Positions 1-8,835 are shown, counted from the stretch's first letter. The stretch: DNA of 64,000 bases from Planotetraspora silvatica (GCF_016863315.1 NZ_BOOQ01000007.1:62001-126000), one strand, 5' to 3'. Program-made: numbers and translations. Notes: a model not told the origin generated them from the sequence alone.

Positions 1-1
1 G

Positions 2-142
2 ATCCTGCGGTTCTTCGACGGATTCGAGCTGGCCGAGCCGGGCCTGGTGTCCACAGGGGAGTGGCGTCCGGAGCCGGACGAGCCCACCATCCCCAAGCTG
101 CCCGGCATCGACGGGTTCAGCGGGGTTGGCCTGCTCCGCTGA
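2..142 (+). CDS. SAM-dependent methyltransferase, DUF574 family (C-terminal end only)
   Basis: Only the last 46 codons are in the window; the gene runs in from the left edge and stops at TGA 140-142. The reading frame shows FFDGFELAEPGLV followed by a conserved W (GEWRPEP). This is the characteristic C-terminal signature of the actinobacterial DUF574 (Methyltransf_19) SAM methyltransferases. These are often found as stand-alone paralogues, and the substrates of most are unknown. Nothing can be said about its N-terminal SAM site. The last bases of the gene are copied again just downstream (see the repeat at 128-239). The family assignment rests on a short but distinctive motif. Confidence 0.75.
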   Translation: MLRFFDGFELAEPGLVSTGEWRPEPDEPTIPKLPGIDGFSGVGLLR

Positions 143-239
143 GAGCGACTGAAGGCTCGCGCGGGTCTGCCCGTCAGGTGGCGCTCGCGCGGGCCTGCTC
201 CGCTGAAAGCAAGCGGCTGAAGGCTCGCGCCGGCCTGCC
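128..239. repeat. Imperfect direct duplication of a gene 3' end
   Basis: A segment of about 44 bp starting GGCCTGCTCCGCTGA at 128 includes the stop codon of the methyltransferase. It recurs at 192-239 with a 4-base insertion and a few substitutions. Both copies end in CTGAAGGCTCGCGC plus a CTGCC tail. A second, shorter tandem (GTGCGCGTCAGACGGCG) lies at about 257-290 and runs up to the stop codon of the next gene. Confidence 0.8.
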
Positions 240-280
240 TCAGACTCGCGTGTGCCGTGCGCGTCAGACGGCGGTGCGCG

Positions 281-1240
281 TCAGACGGCGCTCGCCATCG
301 GGCCGCCGTTGTACCGTACGGCGTCGCCGATGGCTTCCAGGAGGTCGAACGGCGTGCCCGTGGCGTCGGCGTACGCACGGTGCAGGTTGAGCGCCAGCCT
401 CTCGGCGTCCGGCATGTCCGCGAACTCGCCGAGGTCGCAGCGCTGCGCCGCCTCGAGCGGCGTCAGGCCCTCGGCGAGCCCGGCCCGCGCGGTCCGCAGC
501 ACCAATTGGAGATAGCGCTCCATGCCGGCCAGCACCCCGGGCAACTCGGCCCCCGCGATGAGGGGACCGTGACCGGGGACGACGTGGTCGGCGCCGAAGT
601 CGGCGAGCCAGCCCAGCGACGCGATCGCCCCCTCGACCGAGCCCATGAACACCAGCGGGGTGACGCCGTGGAAGATCAGGTCGCCGGTGAACAGGACCCG
701 CTCCTCGGGAAGCCAGGCCACGACGTCGCCGGTCGTGTGCGCGGGATGGCCGGGGTGCAGCAGGTCGACGCGGCGCGAGCCGGTGAACAACGTCAGATCC
801 GAGCGCAGGACGACCGAGGGGGCCCGTCGCGTGACGCGGCCCCAGTCCGGCACCGGCTGCCAGACGGGCGGGCAGCCGTCGATGATCGGATCGACCAGCA
901 GTCCCTCGCGCATGGCCTCGTGGCCGATCAGCACCGTCGTGTTCGGAAGCAGGCTGTTGCCGTAGGTGTGGTCGCCGTGCAGGTGCGTGTTGACCGCCAT
1001 GGTCAGCGGCGCGTCGCCGGTGGCCGCGCCCACGGCGGCCAGGAATCGGCGGGTGCGCTGCTCGGTGGCGCAGGTGTCGATGACGATGGTGCCGTCGGGG
1101 CCGTTCACCGCGCCGGCGTTGTTGATCCACCAGGTGCCGTCGGGCTGCACCCAGGCGAAGACGCCTTCGACGATCTCGTGCAGGGCCGCCGCCTCGGGCG
1201 CGGAGCCGGCTCCGTCGTGCGTCGATGTCACCGTTGTCAT
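281..1240 (-). CDS. MBL-fold metallo-hydrolase
   Basis: This is a 319-residue metallo-beta-lactamase-fold hydrolase. The full binuclear metal site is visible: HLHGDH at residues 86-91 (H86, H88, D90, H91), H168 in HTTGD, D187 in FTGD and H224 in VPGHGP. No signal peptide is seen, so it is probably cytoplasmic. The C-terminal 80 residues are helical and typical of cyclase-like members acting on esters or thioesters; the actual substrate cannot be read. A GAGGG motif directly precedes the ATG on the minus strand, which is tight but usable. It stands alone, convergent with the methyltransferase and divergent from pgm. Confidence 0.85.
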   Translation of the reverse strand: MTTVTSTHDGAGSAPEAAALHEIVEGVFAWVQPDGTWWINNAGAVNGPDGTIVIDTCATEQRTRRFLAAVGAATGDAPLTMAVNTHLHGDHTYGNSLLPNTTVLIGHEAMREGLLVDPIIDGCPPVWQPVPDWGRVTRRAPSVVLRSDLTLFTGSRRVDLLHPGHPAHTTGDVVAWLPEERVLFTGDLIFHGVTPLVFMGSVEGAIASLGWLADFGADHVVPGHGPLIAGAELPGVLAGMERYLQLVLRTARAGLAEGLTPLEAAQRCDLGEFADMPDAERLALNLHRAYADATGTPFDLLEAIGDAVRYNGGPMASAV

Positions 1241-1468
1241 CCCTCTGTTCGTGCGCGGATCACGGATTCGCGGGCAGGTCGCGGGACCATTCGCCGCCCG
1301 CGTGCCCCGGTTACGATACGACCCCTTTGGGCGATTCTATGAAGCGGTCCTCTCGTACGGCACGGCCGCCGGTGACCAGCGGCGCCTCCCGGAGGGGAGA
1401 GCCGGAGGATATGGGGCAGACTGGCGGATGCCCCCGTCTGACGGCGAACCGCAGGAGCATGAGAGCCC

Positions 1469-3106
1469 ATGGCCGACCCACGCGCCGGACAACCCGCCCG
1501 CCCCTCCGACCTCGTTGACGTGGCCCGTCTGGTCACGGCCTACTACGCCTTGCACCCCGATCCCGAGCAGGCCGGCCAGCGGGTCGCGTTCGGGACGTCG
1601 GGTCACCGGGGATCGGCGCTCAACGTCGCCTTCAACGAGGACCACATCCTCGCGACCAGCCAGGCCATCTGCGAGTTCCGGGCGAGCAGGGGCGTGGACG
1701 GGCCGCTCTTCCTCGGCGTCGACACCCATGCCCTCTCCGAGCCCGCCCGGGTCAGCGCGCTGGAGGTCTTCGCGGCCAACGGCGTCTCCGTGCTGATCGA
1801 CAGCCGTGACGGGTACACGCCGACGCCCGCCGTCTCCCACGCGATCCTCACCTTCAACCGCGGTCGCGAGACGGGACTCGCCGACGGGGTCGTGGTCACG
1901 CCGTCGCACAACCCCCCGGCGGACGGCGGCTTCAAGTACAACCCGCCGAACGGCGGCCCGGCGGACACCGACGCCACGTCGTGGATCCAGGACCGGGCCA
2001 ACGCGCTGATCGCCGATGGCCTGAAGGAGGTCCGGCGCATCCCCTACGCCCGCGCGTTGGCGGCGTCCACGACCGGGCGATACGACTTCCTCGGGGTGTA
2101 CGTCGACGACCTCGGATCGGTGGTGGATCTCGAGGCGGTCCGGGACGCGGGCGTCCGCATCGGAGCCGATCCGCTGGGCGGTGCCAGTGTGGCCTACTGG
2201 GGGGAGATCGCGGATCGGTACGGGCTCGACCTGACCGTGGTGAATCCCCTGGTCGACCCGACCTGGCGCTTCATGACGCTCGACTGGGACGGCAAGATCA
2301 GAATGGACTGCTCGTCGCCGTACGCGATGGCGTCCCTGATCGGCAAGCGCGACGCCTTCGACGTCTCGACGGGCAACGACGCGGACGCCGACAGGCACGG
2401 CATCGTGACCCCCGACGCCGGGCTGATGAACCCCAACCACTTCCTCGCCGTCGCGATCTCCTACCTGTACGGCAACAGGCCCGGATGGCGGCCGGACACG
2501 GGGGTCGGCAAGACCCTGGTCAGCAGCAGCATGATCGACCGGGTCGCGGCCGATCTGGGCCGGCGCCTGGTCGAGGTTCCCGTGGGGTTCAAGTGGTTCG
2601 TGTCCGGGCTGCTCGACGGATCGCTGGGCTTCGGCGGCGAGGAGAGCGCGGGCGCCTCCTTCCTCCGCCGTGACGGCTCGGTGTGGACCACCGACAAGGA
2701 CGGCATCGTCATGGCGCTGCTGGCGTCGGAGATCATCGCGGTCACGGGCCGCTCGCCGAGCGAGCACTACTCCGGTCTGGTCTCCCGGTTCGGGGACCCC
2801 GCCTACGCGCGGGTCGACGCGCCCGCGACCCGCGAGCAGAAGGCGGTTCTGAGCAGGTTGTCCCCCGAGCAGGTCACCGCCGGCACGCTCGCGGGGGAGC
2901 CGATCACCGAGGTGCTCACGTCCGCTCCCGGCAACGGCGCGGCCATCGGCGGGCTCAAGGTGTGCACGGAGAACGCCTGGTTCGCCGCACGCCCTTCCGG
3001 TACGGAGGACGTCTACAAGATCTACGCCGAGTCGTTCCGCGGCCGGGACCATCTCGGCGAGGTGCAGGAGGAGGCCCGGGCCCTGGTCGACACGGCCCTG
3101 GGATGA
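1469..3106 (+). CDS. pgm: Phosphoglucomutase (alpha-D-glucose phosphate-specific)
   Basis: Interconverts glucose-1-phosphate and glucose-6-phosphate, linking glycolysis to glycogen, trehalose and cell-wall sugar synthesis in the cytoplasm. The 545-residue protein has the usual family length and all landmarks. The substrate-facing FGTSGHRG is near residue 41. The phosphoserine loop TPSHNPP has catalytic S146. The Mg2+ loop is D304-x-D306-x-D308-R309. The sugar-binding loop GGEESAGAS is near residue 390, and the phosphate-binding RPSGTED is near 515. It is monocistronic, ending in a strong hairpin shared with the convergent acyl-CoA ligase. Confidence 0.97.
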   Translation: MADPRAGQPARPSDLVDVARLVTAYYALHPDPEQAGQRVAFGTSGHRGSALNVAFNEDHILATSQAICEFRASRGVDGPLFLGVDTHALSEPARVSALEVFAANGVSVLIDSRDGYTPTPAVSHAILTFNRGRETGLADGVVVTPSHNPPADGGFKYNPPNGGPADTDATSWIQDRANALIADGLKEVRRIPYARALAASTTGRYDFLGVYVDDLGSVVDLEAVRDAGVRIGADPLGGASVAYWGEIADRYGLDLTVVNPLVDPTWRFMTLDWDGKIRMDCSSPYAMASLIGKRDAFDVSTGNDADADRHGIVTPDAGLMNPNHFLAVAISYLYGNRPGWRPDTGVGKTLVSSSMIDRVAADLGRRLVEVPVGFKWFVSGLLDGSLGFGGEESAGASFLRRDGSVWTTDKDGIVMALLASEIIAVTGRSPSEHYSGLVSRFGDPAYARVDAPATREQKAVLSRLSPEQVTAGTLAGEPITEVLTSAPGNGAAIGGLKVCTENAWFAARPSGTEDVYKIYAESFRGRDHLGEVQEEARALVDTALG

Positions 3107-3123
3107 GTCGACACGGCCCTGGG
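3086..3123. repeat. 17-bp direct repeat across the pgm stop codon
   Basis: GTCGACACGGCCCTGGG occurs at 3086-3102, inside the last codons of pgm, and again at 3107-3123, just after the TGA. The offset is 21 bp. It looks like a recent short tandem duplication at the gene end. Confidence 0.85.
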
Positions 3124-3201
3124 TCAAGGGGAGCCGGCGCTTCGCGGAGAGACTCGAAGCGGTTCGGCGGAATCGGCGCCGCGCGTTCCGGAGAGCTCCG
3201 A

Positions 3202-3238
3202 CGCGTGAGCCGGCGTCCGTGACGGGCCGGCTCACGCG
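3202..3238. terminator. Bidirectional hairpin between pgm and acyl-CoA ligase
   Basis: A perfect 13-bp stem, CGCGTGAGCCGGC at 3202-3214 pairing with 3226-3238, surrounds an 11-nt loop. It sits between two convergent genes. There is no long T tract, as usual for actinomycete terminators. Confidence 0.8.
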
Positions 3239-3247
3239 CCGGGGTGA

Positions 3248-5095
3248 TCAGTCTCCGTAGAGCAGGTCGATCGCGTCGGAGTACTTGCTGTGGATGATCC
3301 GGCGGCGCAGGGAGAACTTGGGCGTGAGCTCCTCGGTCTGGGTCGACCACTCCACGGGCAGCAGCTTCCACTTCTTGATCTGCTGAACCCGTGCCAGGCG
3401 CTCGTTGGCCCTGGTCACGATGGTCTCGACCGCGGCCAGCACCTGGGGGTGCTCGGCCAGGTCGGCGAGCCCGGTGAAGGTGAGGCCCTGAGTGCGGGCC
3501 CAGGCCGGGGCGGCCTCGCCGTCCAGCGTGATGAGCGCGACCGGGTAGGGGCGGCGGTCGCCGAACGCCAGGGCCTGGCCCACCAGGGGATGCTCCTTGA
3601 GAAGGTTCTCGATGTTGGCGGGGGAGATGTTCTCGCCGCCCGCCGTGATGATGAGCTCCTTCTTGCGGTCGATGATCCGGCAGAACCCGTCCTCGTCGAG
3701 GGTGCCGACGTCACCGGTGTGCAGCCAGCCGTCCTCGTCGAGGAGGTCGGCCGTGGCCTGCGGCAGGTTGAGATAGCCCGACGTCCCGATGGGGCCGCGC
3801 ATCAGCACCTCGCCGTCGTCGGCGATCTTCAGTTCGACGCCGGGGAGCGCCGGGCCCACCGAGCCGAGCTTGTACCTGGTGGGGGTGTTGACCGTGCACG
3901 CACCGGTGGTCTCGGTCATGCCGTAGACCTCGAGGATGTTCAGGCCGAGGCCGGCGAAGAAGCGCTGCACCTCGATGGAGAGGGGTGCCGCGCCCGACGA
4001 CAGCCAGCCCGCCCGGTCGAAGCCGATCAGCGACCGGACGAGTGACAGCAGGGCCGCGTCGGCCTGCTCGTAGGCCTGGACGATCTCAGGAGGGGGCGTC
4101 GCGCCGTTCTGGCCCGCCTCGATGTAGGCGACTCCCGCGGCCATCGCCGCCCTGGCCTGCGCCTGCTGCTCCTCGGGCTGGGTGTCCATGACCGCGAGCA
4201 GCCCCGCCATGATCTTCTCCCAGACCCGGGGGACGCCGAAGAACAGCACCGGCCGCACCTCGCGGAGCACCGTGCTGAGCTGCGTGAGGTCGGGGCAGAA
4301 GTGGACGTGCGAGCCCTTGAACAGGGGCAGGTAGAGGCTCAGCACCCGCTCGGCGATGTGGGCGTAGGTGAGGTAGGAGATCTGGGTGCCCAGGTCGGGG
4401 AGCGAGGAGGTCCTCTCGATCGCGCTGACCTCGTAGCTGATGTTGCGGTGGCTCAGCGGCACGCCCTTGGGGTTGCCGGTCGTGCCCGAGGTGTAGAGCA
4501 CCGTGGCGGTGTCGCCGGGCCGTACGGCACGCAGGCGGCCCTCGACGAGCGCCGGGTCGGCCGCGTGCCGTTCCCTGCCGAGGGCGACGAAGGCGTCCCA
4601 GGTCATGAAGCGGTCGCCCGAAGGACACGCCTCCGGGTCGAGCACGATCACCTTGGTCAGGTGCGGGAGTTGATCCAGGGCGTGCTGCCAGCGCGCCAGT
4701 TCGTCGGCTCCGCCGATCACCGCGATCTTCGCGTTCGAGTCTCCCGCGATGTACGTCACCTGCTCGGGGGCGAGCGTGGCGTAGACGGAGATCGGGGTGG
4801 CCCCCGCGTGGACGGCCCCGAGGTCGGCCAGCACGTGCTCGGTGCGGTTGACCATCATGAGCGTCACGGCGTCGCCCGCCTCCAGGCCCAGCGCGGCGAA
4901 GGCGGCCGCGAGTGCCAGCACCTCCGACCTGGCCTGGGCGAAGGTCAGCGTCTCCCAGCCGTCGCCGGCGCGCATCGAGTACGCGGGGGCGTCGGGGTGA
5001 GCCTCGGTGATGTCCTGAAGCCGGCTGCAGAGGGTGTATTCACGAATCTGGTCCTCTATCAGGGAACGCTCGTACAGAATGTCGGCTTTAGTCAT
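3248..5095 (-). CDS. Long-chain fatty acid--CoA ligase (AMP-binding)
   Basis: Activates a fatty acid to acyl-AMP and then acyl-CoA. The 615-residue protein has the adenylate-forming P-loop YTSGTTGNPKG near residue 205. It also has the YGMTETTG motif, TGDVG (ribose-binding Asp) and DRKKELIITAGGENISP near the C-terminal hinge. This matches the FAA1/AMP-dependent synthetase branch. I chose ATG 5095 (MTKADILYE) because AAAGG lies about 9 nt upstream; an ATG 54 nt further up (5149) has no such site. Monocistronic, with a 764-bp upstream gap. The chain-length preference cannot be read. Confidence 0.93.
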   Translation of the reverse strand: MTKADILYERSLIEDQIREYTLCSRLQDITEAHPDAPAYSMRAGDGWETLTFAQARSEVLALAAAFAALGLEAGDAVTLMMVNRTEHVLADLGAVHAGATPISVYATLAPEQVTYIAGDSNAKIAVIGGADELARWQHALDQLPHLTKVIVLDPEACPSGDRFMTWDAFVALGRERHAADPALVEGRLRAVRPGDTATVLYTSGTTGNPKGVPLSHRNISYEVSAIERTSSLPDLGTQISYLTYAHIAERVLSLYLPLFKGSHVHFCPDLTQLSTVLREVRPVLFFGVPRVWEKIMAGLLAVMDTQPEEQQAQARAAMAAGVAYIEAGQNGATPPPEIVQAYEQADAALLSLVRSLIGFDRAGWLSSGAAPLSIEVQRFFAGLGLNILEVYGMTETTGACTVNTPTRYKLGSVGPALPGVELKIADDGEVLMRGPIGTSGYLNLPQATADLLDEDGWLHTGDVGTLDEDGFCRIIDRKKELIITAGGENISPANIENLLKEHPLVGQALAFGDRRPYPVALITLDGEAAPAWARTQGLTFTGLADLAEHPQVLAAVETIVTRANERLARVQQIKKWKLLPVEWSTQTEELTPKFSLRRRIIHSKYSDAIDLLYGD

Positions 5096-5373
5096 AGATG
5101 AGCCTTTTTGTGTGGGGGATGGCATCTGACTTGGGACGTATCGCATCACGCGGCCAAATGGGTTACAAGAGGTTCACCTGAATGCCTTCTTCGAGGTGAG
5201 CTCAGGAGTGCGTTCTTCGAGACCGGACGCCATTTCCCGCTCGCGCGAGAAGGCGGGAATCCCATTGGCCTAGACCATTCACGGCGCGGTCGGGAAATCC
5301 GACGCGGGCCGTTGATATCGCCCGCGGTTCGCAGGGAAGGGAAGCGGCCGCCACAAGGATTTCATCCGGCTCC

Positions 5374-5487
5374 GGGCGTCGGGCGGGGCCGTACCGTCAG
5401 GTGACGACGTGCTCTCCGGCCGCAAGAGCAGGGCGTCGGGCGGGGCCGCGCCGTCGGGTGACGACGTGCTCTCCGGCCGCGAGAACG
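5374..5487. repeat. Two-copy 57-bp tandem repeat
   Basis: Unit 1 (5374-5430) and unit 2 (5431-5487) abut head to tail. Both read GGGCGTCGGGCGGGGCCG, then a GGTGACGACGTGCTCTCC block and CGGCCGC, differing at only a few positions. No reading frame across it looks coding. Confidence 0.9.
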
Positions 5488-5572
5488 GGTTTCCTCCGTG
5501 ATCCGAGGGCGAACTGGGGTCCGAGGGTGAACCCCGGCCTGGCGGGCGCCGCCACCCCGCTAATGGCGCGAT

Positions 5573-5619
5573 TTTCATTTCTCACGGAAGTCGCTCACGA
5601 TTCCGTGAGAAATGAAAAG
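5573..5619. promoter_or_regulatory. Perfect 18-bp inverted repeat (operator or hairpin)
   Basis: TTTTCATTTCTCACGGAA at 5573-5590 is the exact reverse complement of 5602-5619, around an 11-bp centre. The arms are much more AT-rich than the surroundings. It lies 241 bp upstream of padR and 478 bp upstream of the acyl-CoA ligase start. A dimeric-regulator site, a strong hairpin or a small mobile-element remnant would all fit. Confidence 0.85.
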
Positions 5620-5803
5620 GAATCACCGGCAACGCCTGGGCCTGTCTCCGCCACCCCGACTTCCGCGCAGTCGTCACGCACCGGGGAAAGCCGCCAAAGG
5701 TTCATCCAGCCCCACTGCCCCCTGCCGGAACGGCAGGGTCGAACGGTTCGCGGAAACCTCGCCCGGGAAGTCGCGGGCGGTCTCGCCATCGCGTCGTGAG
5801 GGC

Positions 5804-5832
5804 TTGACAGCGATGGGGATAACCGTTAGCCA
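5804..5832 (+). promoter_or_regulatory. Probable padR promoter
   Basis: A consensus -35 hexamer TTGACA at 5804-5809 is followed after 17 bp by TAGCCA (5827-5832), a weak -10. The gene starts 28 bp further on, behind TAGGAGG. PadR repressors often autoregulate over such a promoter, but no clear PadR dyad was recognised. Confidence 0.45.
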
Positions 5833-5859
5833 TGGTGACCAACGATCATAGGAGGGCCC

Positions 5860-6387
5860 ATGCAGCAGGAAGTGGTGCTGGCGATGCTGGCCAAGGAGCC
5901 CTCGCACGGCTACCAGCTGCGCGCACGGCTGCGCGACGCGCTCGGCCCCCTCGGCGACGCGATGAACGCCGGGCAGATCTACGTCACCCTGACCCGGCTG
6001 GAAAAGGCCGGCCTGCTGTCGGTCGAGAAATCCGCCGATGACGCCGACCGGTCGGATCGCAAGGTGTACGCCCTCACCCCCGACGGCCAACAGCGAGTCG
6101 CCGAGTGGATCGCCGAGGTGAGCTGGCCACGGCCCGACCTCGCGGAGTTCCATCTCAAGCTGATCGCGGCCGCGTCGGCCGGCCTGGCCGACCCGCTCAC
6201 CATCGTCGACACCCAGCGACGCGAGCTGCTGCGCCGGCTGCGTGACGCCCAGCGCGCCGCCATGGCCGAGCCGGACCGCTCGGACGCGGGGCTGTTGCTG
6301 GAGGGCATCGTGCTCCGGCTTCAGGCGGACCTGCGCTGGCTCGAGGCATGCGAGCAGAACTGGACCTGCCGAAGGAGTGGATCGTGA
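5860..6387 (+). CDS. PadR family transcriptional regulator
   Basis: A 175-residue DNA-binding repressor with an N-terminal winged helix (LAMLAKEPSHGYQLRARL, then NAGQIYVTLTRLEKAGLL). The C-terminal dimerisation helices (residues ~90-165) are the PadR-like C-terminal domain. The start is well supported by AGGAGG 8 nt upstream. It is followed by an ABC ATPase remnant and an FtsX-type permease. The order padR - ATPase - permease is a common actinomycete arrangement in which PadR controls its own efflux transporter. Here the transporter is broken, so the regulator may be a leftover or may control other targets. Confidence 0.93.
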   Translation: MQQEVVLAMLAKEPSHGYQLRARLRDALGPLGDAMNAGQIYVTLTRLEKAGLLSVEKSADDADRSDRKVYALTPDGQQRVAEWIAEVSWPRPDLAEFHLKLIAAASAGLADPLTIVDTQRRELLRRLRDAQRAAMAEPDRSDAGLLLEGIVLRLQADLRWLEACEQNWTCRRSGS

Positions 6388-6530
6388 ACACCGCCGCCGA
6401 CACGTCCGTGCTGCTCGCCCGCGGGTCGCGAAAGGAGAAGGGAGAGGGATCGCTGCGCGCCGTCGACGGGGTCGATCTCGACATCGGCCCGGGAGATGCG
6501 GTCGGCGCCCTCGCCGGACTGGAGGACTGA
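6384..6530 (+). pseudogene. ABC transporter ATP-binding subunit, gutted by internal deletion
   Basis: A GTG start (overlapping the padR stop, GTGA) opens a 48-codon frame. It begins like a LolD/MacB-type ATPase: charged N-terminus, LRAVDGVDLDIGPGDAVG. It then passes straight into ALAGLED and a stop. Walker A, the Q-loop, the signature motif and Walker B, about 170 residues in all, are absent. The frame stays open across the junction, so the remnant may be translated but cannot bind ATP. The following permease start still has its GGAGGA site inside the last codons. I read this as a deletion in the ancestral ATPase gene. Confidence 0.75.
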
Positions 6531-6531
6531 G

Positions 6532-8364
6532 GTGACGGGTCGCATCCTTCTCGTGGGCCGCCTCGCCGTGCGTGATCTCCGGCGGCGCCGCACCGAGGCC
6601 GCGCTTTTGCTGCTTGCCATCATGGCGGCCACCACGACGTTGACTCTCGGGCTCGTCCTGAGCGACGCGGCCGGCGACCCGTACCAGAGCACCCGTGAGG
6701 CGACCAACGGACCCGACGTGGTCGCCGGCGTCAGCCGGCCCGCCAAGCTTTCCGGTCTCGAGAACCTGGCCGGCGCTCCCGGCGTCATCGGCCACGGCGG
6801 ACCGTACCCGGTCATCCCGGCGAAACTTCAGGCATCCGATCGAACGTCAGATGTGCAGGCCGTGGGCCGCGACGCCGCATCCGTGTCGGTCGACCAGCCT
6901 GAGCTGACACAGGGCAGCTGGGTCGGCGACGGCGGCGTGGTGGTCGAGGCCGCCTTCGCCGACGCGCTCGATGTGCGCGTCGGTGATCCGGTCACCCTGG
7001 ACGGCCGTTCGTTCGAGGTCGTCGGCGTCGCGGTCACCGCCGCCATGCCGCCCTACCCGGGGTCGTCCTGCATCGTCTCCGTCGGTTGCGCGAGCGGTGC
7101 GACTCCCGAGGAGCTGTCCGAGCTTCCTCCGGGCCTGTTACAGAATCCAGGTCTGGTCTGGCTCACCGAGGCGGATGTGCGGAGCCTCGCCACCGATTCG
7201 GACTCCCTGTCCTACGTGATGAACCTGAAGCTGGCCGACCCGGATGAGGCGCAGGCGTTCGTCGACGCGAACCTCCGGGAGAGCCGGGACGCCCCCCGCC
7301 TGGAGTCCTGGGAGAACATCCTCGAAGACGCCACCGAGCTGGCCAGAGACTCCCAGATCCTGCTGCTGATCGGAGCCTGGCTGCTCGGTCTGCTCGCCGT
7401 GGCCAGTCTTTCGGTGCTGGCCGGCGGCCGGATGGCCGATCAGACCAGACGCGTCGGACTCCTCAAAGCAGTCGGCGGCACACCGAGCCTGGTCGCCGCC
7501 GTGCTGCTCGCGGAGTATGTCCTCGTGGCCGTCGTCGCGGCCGCGGCCGGGTTGGCGGTCGGATCGCTGACCGCTCCGTTGCTCACCGAGTCCAGCGCTG
7601 GCCTCGTCGGCAGCGCGGGCACGCCGTCGATGACCATGTCCACGGCCGTTTCGGTGACCGCCGTGGCACTCGGCGTCGCGGTGGTCGCGACCCTTGTTCC
7701 GGCCGTGCACGCCGCCCGCTCCAGCACCGTCGACGCGCTGGCCGACTCGGCACGCCCACCTCGCCGCGTCGGTTGGCTGATCGCGATCTCGGCGCGACTG
7801 CCCGTCCCGCTGCTTCTCGCCTTGCGGGTCGCCGCCCGACGGCCGCGACGGGTCGTCCTGGCCGCGGTCAGCATCGCGATCACAGTCAGCGGGATCTACG
7901 TCCTCCTGGTGCTCAACGCCTTCCTCACCACCCAGCCGCTCACCGGCGGATATGACGATGCCCAGGTGGAGGTGCTGCGCCATGTGCTTCTCGTCTGGAC
8001 GGTCATCCTGCTCTGCCTGGCGGCGGTCAACGCCATCGTCATCACCTGGGCGACGGTGCTCGACAACCGGCATTCGTCGGCGCTGGCGCGCGCCCTCGGC
8101 GCAACCCCTCGTGAGGTGAGTGCGGCACTGGCGGCCGCACAGGTTCTGCCCGCGCTCGTCGGTGCTGTCTTGGGCGTCTTCCCGGGCGGCTTCGCACTGT
8201 TCGCCGCGATAAACGCGATCACCGGCGGCGACGGCGACAGGGCCGCGCTTCCCTCGCTCTGGCAGCTGCTCGCCACGGTGCTGGCAACCGTGCTCGTGGT
8301 GGCGGCGCTCACCGCTGTTCCCGCCCGCCTCGGTGGCCGCCGCCCCGTGACCGAGACTCTCTGA
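6532..8364 (+). CDS. FtsX-like ABC transporter permease
   Basis: A 610-residue membrane protein of the FtsX/MacB permease class. Transmembrane segment 1 is near residues 20-45. A large extracytoplasmic domain (~50-270) follows, then two further clusters of membrane helices: three near 280-400 and four more in the C-terminal half. The first FtsX-like core contains the hallmark GRMADQTRRVGLLKAVGGTP; the second contains RHSSALARALGATPREV. I chose GTG 6532 because GGAGGA precedes it by about 6 nt. Its partner ATPase gene immediately upstream is deleted, so it either borrows another ATPase or is non-functional. Confidence 0.92.
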   Translation: MTGRILLVGRLAVRDLRRRRTEAALLLLAIMAATTTLTLGLVLSDAAGDPYQSTREATNGPDVVAGVSRPAKLSGLENLAGAPGVIGHGGPYPVIPAKLQASDRTSDVQAVGRDAASVSVDQPELTQGSWVGDGGVVVEAAFADALDVRVGDPVTLDGRSFEVVGVAVTAAMPPYPGSSCIVSVGCASGATPEELSELPPGLLQNPGLVWLTEADVRSLATDSDSLSYVMNLKLADPDEAQAFVDANLRESRDAPRLESWENILEDATELARDSQILLLIGAWLLGLLAVASLSVLAGGRMADQTRRVGLLKAVGGTPSLVAAVLLAEYVLVAVVAAAAGLAVGSLTAPLLTESSAGLVGSAGTPSMTMSTAVSVTAVALGVAVVATLVPAVHAARSSTVDALADSARPPRRVGWLIAISARLPVPLLLALRVAARRPRRVVLAAVSIAITVSGIYVLLVLNAFLTTQPLTGGYDDAQVEVLRHVLLVWTVILLCLAAVNAIVITWATVLDNRHSSALARALGATPREVSAALAAAQVLPALVGAVLGVFPGGFALFAAINAITGGDGDRAALPSLWQLLATVLATVLVVAALTAVPARLGGRRPVTETL

Positions 8365-8394
8365 GCACCACGTGCGATCCGGGGATCACGGCCT

Positions 8395-8425
8395 GCCGGC
8401 GCGGGGTGTGCACGGCCGCGCCGGC
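8395..8425. terminator. Hairpin between FtsX permease and SnoaL-like gene
   Basis: GCCGGCGCGG (8395-8404) pairs perfectly with 8416-8425 around an 11-nt loop. It sits between convergent genes, so it probably serves both. Confidence 0.7.
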
Positions 8426-8448
8426 GTGACCGCCTGGTCGGTCCTGAG

Positions 8449-8835
8449 TCAGCTCAGCGCCTTGAGCATGAGCGGGACGTCGACGTAGGACTCCATGCGG
8501 ACGATCCTGCCGTCGCGCACCTGCCACACGTGAACCTCGGGGACGTCGAAGGGGACGGAGCCGTTCGTGGTCGTGCCGACGGTACGGCCGACCTCCACGA
8601 CGCGATCGTCGGCTTCGATGATCTGCTCGACGGTCACCTTGGAGTCGATGTGCTGGAGAAGCCCGGTGAAGAAGGTGACTGCTCCGTCGTGCCCCTTGTA
8701 GTTCCCGCCCCAGGGCAGCAGCTCCGACTGGTAGATCTCGACCTCGGGGTCGAAGAGCTCGGCGATCACATTGAAGTCGTGCGTCTCGAAGGCGTCGTAG
8801 AGCCGCCTGATAATCTCGACGTTGTTTTCGGTCAT
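8449..8835 (-). CDS. SnoaL-like / nuclear transport factor 2-like protein
   Basis: A 128-residue single-domain protein of the NTF2-like alpha+beta-barrel superfamily. It has an N-terminal helix (EIIRRLYDAFETHDF), an ELFDPEVEIYQ strand and the C-terminal VWQVRDGRIVRMESYVD signature of SnoaL/ketosteroid-isomerase-like proteins. Some members are isomerases or polyketide cyclases, but many are uncharacterised; the reaction here is unknown. A GGGGGA site precedes the ATG. It is divergent from a TetR gene 128 bp away, so TetR may control it. Confidence 0.85.
   Translation of the reverse strand: MTENNVEIIRRLYDAFETHDFNVIAELFDPEVEIYQSELLPWGGNYKGHDGAVTFFTGLLQHIDSKVTVEQIIEADDRVVEVGRTVGTTTNGSVPFDVPEVHVWQVRDGRIVRMESYVDVPLMLKALS

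Larger units (their letters stand above)
5096..5859. other. 764-bp divergent intergenic region
   Basis: I see no convincing gene here. The region separates the acyl-CoA ligase (leftward) from padR (rightward). It holds a 57-bp tandem duplication, a perfect long palindrome and a TTGACA promoter, each listed separately. Confidence 0.7.

Noticed and set aside
5096-5859. Small proteins inside the repeat-rich gap before padR
   Set aside because: Frames follow the GC-rich tandem repeat and lack ribosome sites or recognisable domains.
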